Source: Gemmatimonas sp. (GTDB lineage: Bacteria; Gemmatimonadota; Gemmatimonadetes; Gemmatimonadales; Gemmatimonadaceae). Taken from it: 6,903 nt of DNA. A program made the translations under genes and the position numbers. Below, piece after piece: positions 1 to 6,569 of this stretch. The notes beneath the pieces are model-generated. The model was not told where the DNA came from. It did not search any database and was given only the letters and a program-made list of their open reading frames with translations. The stretch is taken from positions 1 to 6,903 of the forward strand of contig NZ_JANPLK010000034.1 in the NCBI RefSeq assembly GCF_031426495.1, given 5' to 3'. Position 1 is the stretch's first letter. Each line of letters opens with the position of its first letter.

Positions 1-96
1 GGTGCGGCGCGCGCTCAGGGAGCGAAGACATCCGACGTCAGCAGCTACTTCCGCGTCGCCTTCGCAACCCGTCGGTAGTCATCTCGTTTCTTCCAC

Positions 97-2583
97 CTAC
101 CGGTCGGCCGCGGTCGGAACCCGCGGTGTCCCGATGGGCCAGGGCGAGGTACGCGGGCAATCCCGCAATTGGTGCCGCCGCAGGAACGCCGTCCATACGG
201 GTTCGCTGCGGATCGCATCGTACGGCGGAAAGCACATGGAGAATGCGATGTTGGGGAGTCCTCCGTCATTCTCGAGGTGATCCACGAACCCTGCGGCGGC
301 GGCGGCCCGATTCCCGAACACGAGGTCGGCCTGCGCCCGATCATACGATGTGATTCCGACGCCGCCAGCGATAATCTGCGCACGCAGCGCGCGCGCTTCT
401 GGCCATCGTCCTGCCGCGGCAGCGGCCAGCACCGCGTTTCCAAGTCGGCCTCGCGACAGCGTCGTCAGATTCCGTTGCGCAACGTGAAACGCGCTGTCGG
501 CCAGACCAGACCACACCAGCACCAGTGTCGAGTTGTTTGGGAACGAGCGACTGATTTCCGCGACTTGCGCGAAGCGTTCCCGCGCCTTGGCGAACTGCCG
601 GCGCTCGAACAGTATGATGGCGTGGCTGTTCAACGTGGTCGGTGACAATGGGTCCAGTGCCAGCGCCCGCTCCATCTGCCGGTCCGTCCCCGCTGTGTCT
701 CCCGCCGCACTGAAGTAGATGGCGGACCAATGTGCGGCGATGGCACTTTGCGGATCGAAGCGCCGTGCGGTCGCCATCCCGGCTCCTGCCTTCGCAAAAT
801 CCAGGCGACGCAACAGCAGAAAGCCGAGCGCCGCGTGCGCATCAGCCAGCGTGGAGTCCAACGCCAGCGCACGCGTTGCTGCCTCCTCCGCGCGCGCATC
901 CGAGATCCGGAAGTCCACCGCCCGGTTGTAATTCGGGCGGATGACATGGGCCAGCGCGAGCCCGGCCCAGCCGCGCGCGAACGAAGCGTCTCGCTTCACA
1001 CTCTGCTCGAGATACTTCACAGAGCTGTCGCCCGGCCCCGCGCCCCGCTGCGCCCAGTAGTAGCGGCCTTTCAGGTACTCATCATAGGCGGCGGCATCGG
1101 TAGTTCCGCGAGCCGACGTGCCGATAGCGTCCACCATCCCGGTGCCGCTCAGTCGCGGTGCAAGCGCGCTGATGATCGCCGAGGTGAATGCATCCTGTAC
1201 TGCAAACACGTCGGCGCCGGATCGCTCGAAGGTGTCGCTCCACAGCACCCCACCATCGCGCGTGCTGATCAGCTGCGCAGTGAGGCGGATGCGATCGCCG
1301 GCACGCCGCACTGTTCCTTCGATAATGGCTCCAACCCGGAGCGTCTTGCCGACTTCCGGCGCGAGAATCGACTTGCCTTTGAATGAATAGCTCGAGCTGC
1401 GCCCGGCCAGGCGCAGGCCAGGCAACTTCGAGAGCGCATGCGTGAGTTCGTCGGTGAGGCCGTCGCTGAAGTATTCATCCTTCGCGTCGCCGCTGGTGTT
1501 CACGAATGGCAACACAGCGAGTGATGACAGGAGTGCGGTATCGGCTGCACTGCCGTTGGTCGTGGACGCCGGCGTACCCACTGGCGCATCGGACGAACTG
1601 CGCCAGGTGCGCACGACATATACGCCGCCCAGCACCACGGCGAGCAGCGCGACTCCGACGAGCGCGCGAGTCGCGGCGCGGCTCGACGATGCGGTACCGA
1701 GCGAGGCAGGCGCGCTGCCCGTACCTGGCGTGGCCAACGCGTCGAGCGCGGCCAGCATCTCGCGCGCCGACTGCGGGCGATGCGCAGGGTCCTTCTCGAG
1801 GCAGCGCATGACGAGCGCAGCGAGCAAGGGCGGAATGTCGGGCCGCGCGGCGGCAATGGGGGCCGGCGTTTCCGTCAGATGCGCGACGAACAGTTTGGCC
1901 GGCGATCGACTGCCGAACGGAGAGGCACCGGTGAACAGCTCGTAGGCCACGCATCCCCACGCGTACAGATCGACGCGATGATCGACGCCCGGGTCGGCGC
2001 TGACCTGCTCGGGTGCCATGTACGCGGGCGTCCCGAGGGAGACGCCCACGGCCGTCATCCCCTCACTGGTGGTGCCGGTGGAAGTCCCGGTGGCGAAAGA
2101 CAGCGCCTTCGCGACTCCGAAGTCTGTCACGACGGCCGCACCGTCGGCGAGCAGGATGTTGTCCGGCTTGATGTCGCGATGCACGAACCCGCGTTCATGC
2201 GCAAATGCCAGCGCCTGCGCCACGTCACGCAGCACCTTTACCGCATCGGACAGCGGCATGCGCGCACCACCGGACATGCGCGCACGCAGCGAATCACCGG
2301 GCACGTACGGCATGGTGAAATACGGCACGCCATCGGCGTCGCCTGCACTCAGCACGGGCACGATGTGCGGATGCTGCAACTGTGCCGCGGTGGTGATCTC
2401 CCGGCGGAAGCGTTCGACGGCCGCGAGGCCGCCGTCGATTGGCACCACCTTCACCACCACCTGCCGATTCAGACCATTATCGCGCGCGAGAAATACGCGC
2501 GACATGCCACCGCCGCCGAGCTCACGCTCGATGCCGTAGGTAGAACCGAGTGCGGCTTGCAGTTGCTCTCGGAGGTCACTCAT
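97..2583 (-). CDS. Membrane-anchored Ser/Thr protein kinase with TolB-like and TPR domains (kinase A)
   Basis: An 828-residue protein predicted to transfer phosphate from ATP to Ser/Thr of unknown targets. Kinase domain about 15-280: glycine loop LGGGGMSRV (22-30), ATP-binding Lys45 in VVVKV, alpha-C Glu62, catalytic loop HRDIKPDN (135-142), DFG (154-156) and APE (190-192). All key residues are present, so it should be active. A hydrophobic segment at 307-325, flanked by arginines, is a single transmembrane helix. Residues about 353-475 resemble the TolB-N-terminus-like domain (LAVLPFVNTS, YFSDGLTDEL, GDRIRLTAQL, LWSDTFER). TPR-like helices fill about 497-770. By known topology of such kinases, the kinase is cytoplasmic and the remainder extracytoplasmic, probably sensory; the ligand is unknown. 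The start is the ATG at 2583, a usual distance before the glycine loop. No clear Shine-Dalgarno is seen, but an upstream mini-ORF overlaps the start by 8 nt, which allows translational coupling. Family assignment is confident; the physiological role is not known. Confidence 0.93.
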   Translation of the reverse strand: MSDLREQLQAALGSTYGIERELGGGGMSRVFLARDNGLNRQVVVKVVPIDGGLAAVERFRREITTAAQLQHPHIVPVLSAGDADGVPYFTMPYVPGDSLRARMSGGARMPLSDAVKVLRDVAQALAFAHERGFVHRDIKPDNILLADGAAVVTDFGVAKALSFATGTSTGTTSEGMTAVGVSLGTPAYMAPEQVSADPGVDHRVDLYAWGCVAYELFTGASPFGSRSPAKLFVAHLTETPAPIAAARPDIPPLLAALVMRCLEKDPAHRPQSAREMLAALDALATPGTGSAPASLGTASSSRAATRALVGVALLAVVLGGVYVVRTWRSSSDAPVGTPASTTNGSAADTALLSSLAVLPFVNTSGDAKDEYFSDGLTDELTHALSKLPGLRLAGRSSSYSFKGKSILAPEVGKTLRVGAIIEGTVRRAGDRIRLTAQLISTRDGGVLWSDTFERSGADVFAVQDAFTSAIISALAPRLSGTGMVDAIGTSARGTTDAAAYDEYLKGRYYWAQRGAGPGDSSVKYLEQSVKRDASFARGWAGLALAHVIRPNYNRAVDFRISDARAEEAATRALALDSTLADAHAALGFLLLRRLDFAKAGAGMATARRFDPQSAIAAHWSAIYFSAAGDTAGTDRQMERALALDPLSPTTLNSHAIILFERRQFAKARERFAQVAEISRSFPNNSTLVLVWSGLADSAFHVAQRNLTTLSRGRLGNAVLAAAAAGRWPEARALRAQIIAGGVGITSYDRAQADLVFGNRAAAAAGFVDHLENDGGLPNIAFSMCFPPYDAIRSEPVWTAFLRRHQLRDCPRTSPWPIGTPRVPTAADR
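1609..1665 (-). other. Transmembrane helix of kinase A (residues 307-325)
   Basis: The segment ALVGVALLAVVLGGVYVV is uninterrupted hydrophobic sequence with Arg303 and Arg306 before it and Arg326 after it. It lies between the kinase domain and the TolB-like domain. The neighbouring kinase (2665-4977) has no counterpart: there a short polar Pro/Ser/Thr linker joins the two domains directly. Confidence 0.85.
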
Positions 2584-2622
2584 TCACGCGGGACCATTTC
2601 GCGCCCAGTGCACGCTCGATGC
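2523..2622 (-). repeat. 12-nt direct repeat coding the IER motif, in kinase A and in the intergenic remnant
   Basis: GCATCGAGCGTG (minus strand) occurs at 2534-2523, inside the start of kinase A, and at 2622-2611, inside the intergenic mini-ORF, 88 bp apart. In both places it encodes the IER residues before the glycine loop. Ten of these bases recur at the start of the other kinase (4928-4919). The flanking DNA is clearly diverged, so this looks like homology of coding sequence and not a fresh duplication. Confidence 0.6.
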
Positions 2623-2668
2623 GATCGCCATCGGCTAATCCGTCGGAGCGCTCGACTATTGTCGTCAT
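2576..2668 (-). pseudogene. 30-codon kinase N-terminus remnant, possibly a coupling mini-ORF
   Basis: This 30-codon frame fills the gap between the two kinase genes. Its ATG overlaps the stop of the upstream kinase (ATGA, 2665-2668). Its TGA lies inside the start of the downstream kinase (shared ATGAGTGA, 2576-2583). The product starts MTTIVERSDGLADGDRIERA. It aligns with the upstream kinase start MSSVVDRLRIALADRYRIER with one residue gap: about 13 of 24 identical through the LGA, plus conservative S/T, V/I and D/E changes. After that it reads WSRV where kinase A has MSRV in its glycine loop, then ends. Two readings fit: the decayed 5' end of a third tandem kinase gene, or a translated leader that delivers ribosomes to kinase A. 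No Shine-Dalgarno is visible before either ATG. The similarity is seen directly; history and function are inferred. Confidence 0.6.
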
Positions 2669-4977
2669 GTGCTCTGCGCCGCCAACGCGCGTGCGCGCGG
2701 CGCGAGCGGGATCGCCGCGTATCGGTCTGCATTCGCCTTGATTTGCGCAAAGATCGGCGCGAGGTCCGGATGCGCAAGCCACGGACGCCAGACTGCGTGG
2801 TGCGCCCACAGCCCGCGGTAGTAGCCCGCTCCGAGGTCGGCGGCCCGAGCGAGCCACTTTCGCGCGCCGGCAGCGTCGCCCAGCAGTGCGAATCCCTCGG
2901 CGGCATACTCTGTGTACGAGAAGTCGCGCCAGAGCGTCGCCGCGAGCTCGGGAGTGAGGTGCTCCCCGGCGGCTTTGGCGTCCCCTCGCACGGCGGCGGC
3001 CAGGAACGACGACAGTCCGATCATCGCATCGGGTGGTTCGGCAGCCGCGCTGTCGAGGGCCTGCAGCGCATGGACATGGTCGCCGGCAGCGAGGCCGGCG
3101 AGCCCCTGCACGAGGTACCAGATTGCGGGCGGCGACGTCCCCGGGCCACCGGCGAGTCGCGCGAGCGCTGCATCGAAGCGCCCCGTCGTCCACTCACCAA
3201 CACTCTCCATGAGCGGAAGCAACGGGTGGGCGGGTTCGCGGCTCCGCACGTCCTCCGTGATCGGAAGCGCGTCCTCGGGCCGGCCGGCAAAGATGAGGAA
3301 CGCGCCGTACCAGAAGGCGATGTCCACCTCGTCGGGCAGCGCCTCGTACGCACGCCCCAGCTCACGCAGGGACGTGTCGATGTCGCTGCGGTACGCCCCC
3401 ACCAGCCCGCGGAGCTCGGCCGCATATGGGGATCCCGGCGAGAGTCCCTCGATGGTCGCCGCGTAGCGCAGCGCATCGTCGAGCAGTGTGAGGTCGTCGG
3501 TCAGGCTGTTGTTGACCGCGGCCCAACACGCGCGACCCAGGCCGCGAAGCACGAAGAGGTTGTCGGGCGCCAGTCGTTGCGCTTCTTCGAGGTGGCCCAG
3601 TGCGCGCTGCAAGCCGGTGGCCGTCCATGCGTTGAGCCCCTCGCGTGCGCGCAAGTACGCGTCGTAGGCAGCAGCGTTCTCGATGGGATGCTCGACGAGC
3701 CGCGCGTGTTCCTCCGGCGACAACGCCAGTGCGAGCGCGGCGACGGTCGCGCTCGCGACACGGTCCTGCATGTCGAACACGTCGTCCATCGAGCCATCGA
3801 AACGCTCCGACCACACCGATGCATCGCGCTCCGCGTCGACCAGTGAGGCAGCGATCCGGAGGCGGTCGCCACCCTTGCGCACACTTCCCTCAAGCAGGTG
3901 CGTCACACCAAGTTCGCGCGCGATGTCGCGCAGTGAGCCGGTGCGCGTGCGGTACCCCATCATCGTGGTGCGGGAGATCACCCGCAACGCGCGCACTTTG
4001 GCGAGCGTCGTGATGATCTCCTCCGTCAGGCCGTCGGCGAAGTACCCGTTCTCGGCATCGGTGCTGAGGTTGGTGAAGGGCAGCACCGCGATCGAGCGTT
4101 CAGGCCTTGCAGTGGAGGATGTCGGTGCTGCCGGATGCAGCATGTCGACCTCGACGAGCGCGTCCGCGAATGCGCGCGCAGTCGCCGTGCGCTGGTTCGC
4201 GTCAAGCACCAGTGCGCGTGCAATGGCAACGTCGCACGCGGGCGGCGTGTCACCACGCATCGTGCGGCAGCGCGGCGCAGCTTCCGTGAAGCGCTTGACG
4301 AGGATCGCCTGAAACGTCGCGCCGGTGAATGGCACCGTGCCTGTAAGAGTTTCGAACAGGATGACGCCGAGGCTGTACACGTCGGACGCCGGGCCGGTGT
4401 CCCCCGTGCCGGTGGCTTGTTCGGGACTCATGTAGGCGGGAGTTCCGATCGCGGTGCCCGTTCCCGTCAACCGCTCGCGTCCTCCCTGCAACGTCGCGCG
4501 CGCAATCCCGAAATCGGCAAGCAATGCATGCCCATGGCTCAACAGAATGTTTTCTGGCTTGAGGTCGCGGTGAAGAATGCCGTGCTCGTGGGCATACTCG
4601 AGCGCACCCGCGACCTCGGAGACGATCTGCACGGCATCGCGAACCGGGAGGCGCCCTTCCCGGTCGAGCCGCGCGCGCAGCGATTCACCCTCGATTCGCG
4701 GCATGACGAAAAACAGCTGTCCGTCCGCTTCACCCGAGTCGAACACCGGCACGATGTGCGGGTGCTGCAGTCGCGCGCTAGTTCGGATCTCGAGCAAGAA
4801 GCGATCGGTCGCCAGCTCGGCGCTCACCTCCGGGTGCATCACCTTCACCGCGACTTCTCTGTCGTGTCGCAGGTCGTGCGCGAGATACACCGTCGCCATG
4901 CCGCCAGCGCCGAGCTCTCGCTCGATGCGGTAACGGTCGGCGAGGGCGATGCGCAAACGATCCACGACGGAACTCAT
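2665..4977 (-). CDS. Cytoplasmic Ser/Thr protein kinase with TolB-like and TPR domains (kinase B)
   Basis: A 770-residue protein kinase. The kinase domain spans about 16-275: glycine loop LGAGGMATV (22-30), Lys45 in VAVKV, alpha-C Glu63, catalytic loop HRDLKPEN (136-143), DFG (155-157) and SPE (184-186, a common variant of APE). The catalytic set is complete. A short polar linker (about 282-294) leads directly into a TolB-N-terminus-like domain at about 295-415 (IAVLPFTNLS, YFADGLTEEI, GDRLRIAASL, VWSERFDGS). Repeated helical TPR-like segments cover about 433-745. No signal peptide or transmembrane helix is seen, so the whole protein should be cytoplasmic. The start is the ATG at 4977, a normal distance before the glycine loop; the upstream bases show no convincing Shine-Dalgarno. 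The gene lies 93 bp after the Uma2 gene, and its stop overlaps the intergenic mini-ORF, suggesting co-transcription with kinase A. The TPR region probably binds a partner protein, which is not identifiable here. Confidence 0.93.
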   Translation of the reverse strand: MSSVVDRLRIALADRYRIERELGAGGMATVYLAHDLRHDREVAVKVMHPEVSAELATDRFLLEIRTSARLQHPHIVPVFDSGEADGQLFFVMPRIEGESLRARLDREGRLPVRDAVQIVSEVAGALEYAHEHGILHRDLKPENILLSHGHALLADFGIARATLQGGRERLTGTGTAIGTPAYMSPEQATGTGDTGPASDVYSLGVILFETLTGTVPFTGATFQAILVKRFTEAAPRCRTMRGDTPPACDVAIARALVLDANQRTATARAFADALVEVDMLHPAAPTSSTARPERSIAVLPFTNLSTDAENGYFADGLTEEIITTLAKVRALRVISRTTMMGYRTRTGSLRDIARELGVTHLLEGSVRKGGDRLRIAASLVDAERDASVWSERFDGSMDDVFDMQDRVASATVAALALALSPEEHARLVEHPIENAAAYDAYLRAREGLNAWTATGLQRALGHLEEAQRLAPDNLFVLRGLGRACWAAVNNSLTDDLTLLDDALRYAATIEGLSPGSPYAAELRGLVGAYRSDIDTSLRELGRAYEALPDEVDIAFWYGAFLIFAGRPEDALPITEDVRSREPAHPLLPLMESVGEWTTGRFDAALARLAGGPGTSPPAIWYLVQGLAGLAAGDHVHALQALDSAAAEPPDAMIGLSSFLAAAVRGDAKAAGEHLTPELAATLWRDFSYTEYAAEGFALLGDAAGARKWLARAADLGAGYYRGLWAHHAVWRPWLAHPDLAPIFAQIKANADRYAAIPLAPRARALAAQST

Positions 4978-5009
4978 GGCGAGCGAACGATAGCGGCGGC
5001 TTCAGGTCT

Positions 5010-5036
5010 GGTATCGTTCATCCGAAAGAACTTACC
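5010..5036 (-). promoter_or_regulatory. Imperfect inverted repeat upstream of kinase B
   Basis: GGTA and GTTC pair with GAAC and TACC across an 8-base loop, with a small asymmetric bulge between the two 4-bp stems. It lies 33-59 bp before the kinase B start. It could be an operator or an mRNA hairpin. No run of T follows, so an intrinsic terminator is unlikely. In GC-rich DNA a repeat this short can arise by chance. Confidence 0.22.
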
Positions 5037-5047
5037 GCCGCGCGCCC

Positions 5048-5068
5048 CGCTGCGGTCGTGCTGCAGCG
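5048..5068 (-). terminator. Hairpin just after the Uma2 gene, possible weak terminator
   Basis: CGCTGC and GCAGCG form a 6-bp stem around a 9-base loop, starting 2 bases past the Uma2 stop codon. No T run follows on the minus strand, so it is not a textbook intrinsic terminator. It could be an mRNA 3'-end stabiliser or a chance repeat. Confidence 0.28.
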
Positions 5069-5070
5069 CG

Positions 5071-5694
5071 CTACTCCGCGAATAATTCAACCATCGAGAG
5101 CTCGAACCCCGGGAGCAGTGCATCGTCTCGGAGCACGTCCTCGCCCTCGAGCAGGCACTGCGCGCCGTCTTCGCGGTAGATCGCGACCTGGCGCGCCTGC
5201 GGATCGATGACCCAGACGACGCGCGTGCCGGCGTCGATCCAGTCACCGATCTTCGCGAGCAATGGGCCCGGCCGGTCGGACGGCGATCGCACCTCGACGA
5301 CGAGGTCTGGGGCGAAATCCGCGTATCCGAGCGGGAGGGCGCCATCGCAACGTTCGCGGGAGATGTACGCCGCATCGGGGGCGCGTACGGTGTCGGGGTC
5401 ACGCGAAAGCCAGAAGCCGGAATCGCCGCACACGAGGCGCCCCCGCGTTCGTTCAACGCGCCGCGCGTCCCGGTCGCGCGTGAGGTATGAACTCAGCGCG
5501 ACGACCACGCGCACTTCGATTTCGCCATGACGGCCTCCGGGCGGCTCCTGCACGAGCAGGCACCCGCGCACGAGTTCCACGCGCTTGTCCGGTGCAGGAT
5601 ACGCCAGCAGCTCGTCGGCGGTCATCAGCGCGGCAGGTGTCATCACGCGCGGTATCCCCTGAATCACAGTGGAGGTCATGCGCCAACGATGCAT
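5071..5694 (-). CDS. Uma2 family (DUF820) PD-(D/E)XK-fold protein
   Basis: A 207-residue protein, the usual size for Uma2/DUF820, whose fold is that of PD-(D/E)XK restriction-type nucleases. Family signatures visible: MTADELLAYPAPDKRVELVRG near the N-terminus with the conserved Glu40; Asp107 in the RAPDAAYIS segment; the core APDLVVEVRSPSD (128-140) with Asp130 and Glu134 as likely metal ligands; Lys148; and GTRVVWVIDPQARQVAIY (156-173), matching the family's last strands. The ATG at 5694 gives the full frame; an ATG five codons later (5679) is also plausible. Neither has a clear Shine-Dalgarno. Members are widespread and often multicopy; a cellular role and nuclease activity are largely unproven, so the function should be read as putative nuclease. 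It sits between a truncated TPR gene and the two kinases with no obvious functional link. Confidence 0.9.
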   Translation of the reverse strand: MHRWRMTSTVIQGIPRVMTPAALMTADELLAYPAPDKRVELVRGCLLVQEPPGGRHGEIEVRVVVALSSYLTRDRDARRVERTRGRLVCGDSGFWLSRDPDTVRAPDAAYISRERCDGALPLGYADFAPDLVVEVRSPSDRPGPLLAKIGDWIDAGTRVVWVIDPQARQVAIYREDGAQCLLEGEDVLRDDALLPGFELSMVELFAE

Positions 5695-5730
5695 CGCCGC
5701 GTCAGCGCGCCGTCATCGGGTAGCAGACAA

Positions 5731-5759
5731 AAGCTATGCCCCACGTTGCGCCGAGTCTA
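5731..5759 (-). promoter_or_regulatory. Weak candidate promoter for the Uma2 gene
   Basis: On the minus strand TAGACT (5759-5754) and TAGCTT (5736-5731) are separated by 17 bases. They match the sigma-70 hexamers at 4/6 and 3/6 positions and lie about 37 bp before the Uma2 start. The stretch is the least GC-rich part of this gap. The match is poor and the promoter consensus of this lineage is not known to me. The -35 candidate overlaps the terminator-like hairpin. Confidence 0.2.
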
Positions 5760-5767
5760 CTCGGCGC
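5748..5767 (-). terminator. Perfect 8-bp stem-loop after the truncated TPR gene
   Basis: GCGCCGAG and CTCGGCGC form a perfect 8-bp stem with a TCTA loop, 16 bases past the TPR stop codon. Position and strength fit a transcription end. The T-rich stretch (CTTTTG) comes only some 12 bases later and not directly after the stem, so termination may be inefficient or factor-assisted. The sequence is symmetric and could serve either strand, but the genes on both sides run on the minus strand. Confidence 0.5.
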
Positions 5768-5783
5768 GCCCGGACCGCTTCGT

Positions 5784-6569
5784 CTATCCGCGAGGCTTGA
5801 TGTACTCCTGGAACGGCGGGAAATCGCGTAGCCATTCGCCGATCATGTCATAGTGAGCGAAGTTGTCGTTGAAGGAACGGTAGTCGAGCAATGACACGGC
5901 ACGCGCCTTGTCGCCGAGTGCGGCCGCGATGTAGGCACGCGCGACGCGCCGGCATGCACCCGGCAGTGCGCCATAGCACAGGTCGGCCAGCTGTTCGGGT
6001 GTTGTGGCCGCAGCCAGAACGGAATCGACGCCAAGCGCCTGTGCGCGCTTGCCCTGCATGGCCAGTGCAACACCGCGCATGCGGAGTCCGATGATACTTC
6101 GCGGACTCTCGCGGAGTACGTCACCGGCGCCCGACTCCAACGCTGCCCACTGGCGTGTGGCCGCCAGCAGTTCGAGTCGACCACGCCTCTCCAACCACAC
6201 TCGTGGTGAGTCGCCTTCCAATCGCGGAAGCGCCGACATTCGGCGCAGCAGCCTTTCGCCCAGCGCGGTGGCCTCGGCGGTGTGGCTATGCCATCGCAAT
6301 TCATGCACGCTGTTCGCGCCGACCCACAGCGCCGAGCTGCGCTGGTCCGGGGCGAGGGTGAACAGCGACTCGACGGACCGATCCGCCTCAGCGAGCTTGC
6401 CCAGCGCAATCAGCGCCCGGATGTGGTCCGTCGCGAGAAAGAGCCGACCCGGATACTGCAACAATCCTTCGCGTATGACCGCGTACTCGCGTTCGTATTG
6501 CTCCAGCAGGTGCAGCGACCCGGCATGATGATGCACCAGGTAGATGCGCCCGCGAAGGGTCTTCGCCAT
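5784..6569 (-). pseudogene. 5'-truncated TPR protein gene (C-terminal TPR region only)
   Basis: From an in-frame ATG at 6569 this frame gives 261 residues, all helical and TPR-like. Examples are SLHLLEQYEREYAVIREGL (18-36) followed by IRALIALGKLAEADRSVESL (50-69), and ARAYIAAALGDKARAVSLLD near the end. The tail WLRDFPPFQEYIKPRG resembles the C-terminal end of large TPR proteins of Gemmatimonadota, in which a kinase, cyclase or DNA-binding domain precedes the repeats. No such N-terminal domain is present: going upstream, the frame becomes an out-of-frame reading of the DUF4143 gene. I therefore read it as the surviving 3' part of a longer gene. The frame is open with no internal stop for 786 bases, so it could still be expressed by reinitiation at the ATG. 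What the lost N-terminus was cannot be decided. A sequencing or assembly error at the junction is also possible. Confidence 0.68.

Noticed and set aside
12..24. Short inverted repeat CGCTC-AGG-GAGCG downstream of kinase A as a terminator
   Set aside because: The stem is only 5 bp, it lies about 70 bp past the stop, and no T run follows. It is as likely chance in this GC-rich sequence.
73..102. Inverted repeat CGGTAG/CTACCG at the kinase A stop codon
   Set aside because: A 6-bp stem with an 18-base loop overlapping the stop is too weak to call a terminator or operator.
1780..3846. A 688-codon open frame on the plus strand across both kinase genes
   Set aside because: It is antisense to two well-supported kinase genes, reads as Arg/Gly/His-rich sequence with no recognisable domain, and is a usual by-product of high GC third positions.
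4135..5085. A 316-codon open frame on the plus strand opposite kinase B
   Set aside because: It is antisense to a kinase domain with complete catalytic motifs, has unnatural composition, and has no recognisable family.
6410..6565. The last 52 residues of the DUF4143 frame as a genuine C-terminal domain
   Set aside because: They are the out-of-frame translation of TPR-coding sequence, Cys/Trp/Arg-rich, and do not look like any natural continuation of DUF4143 proteins.
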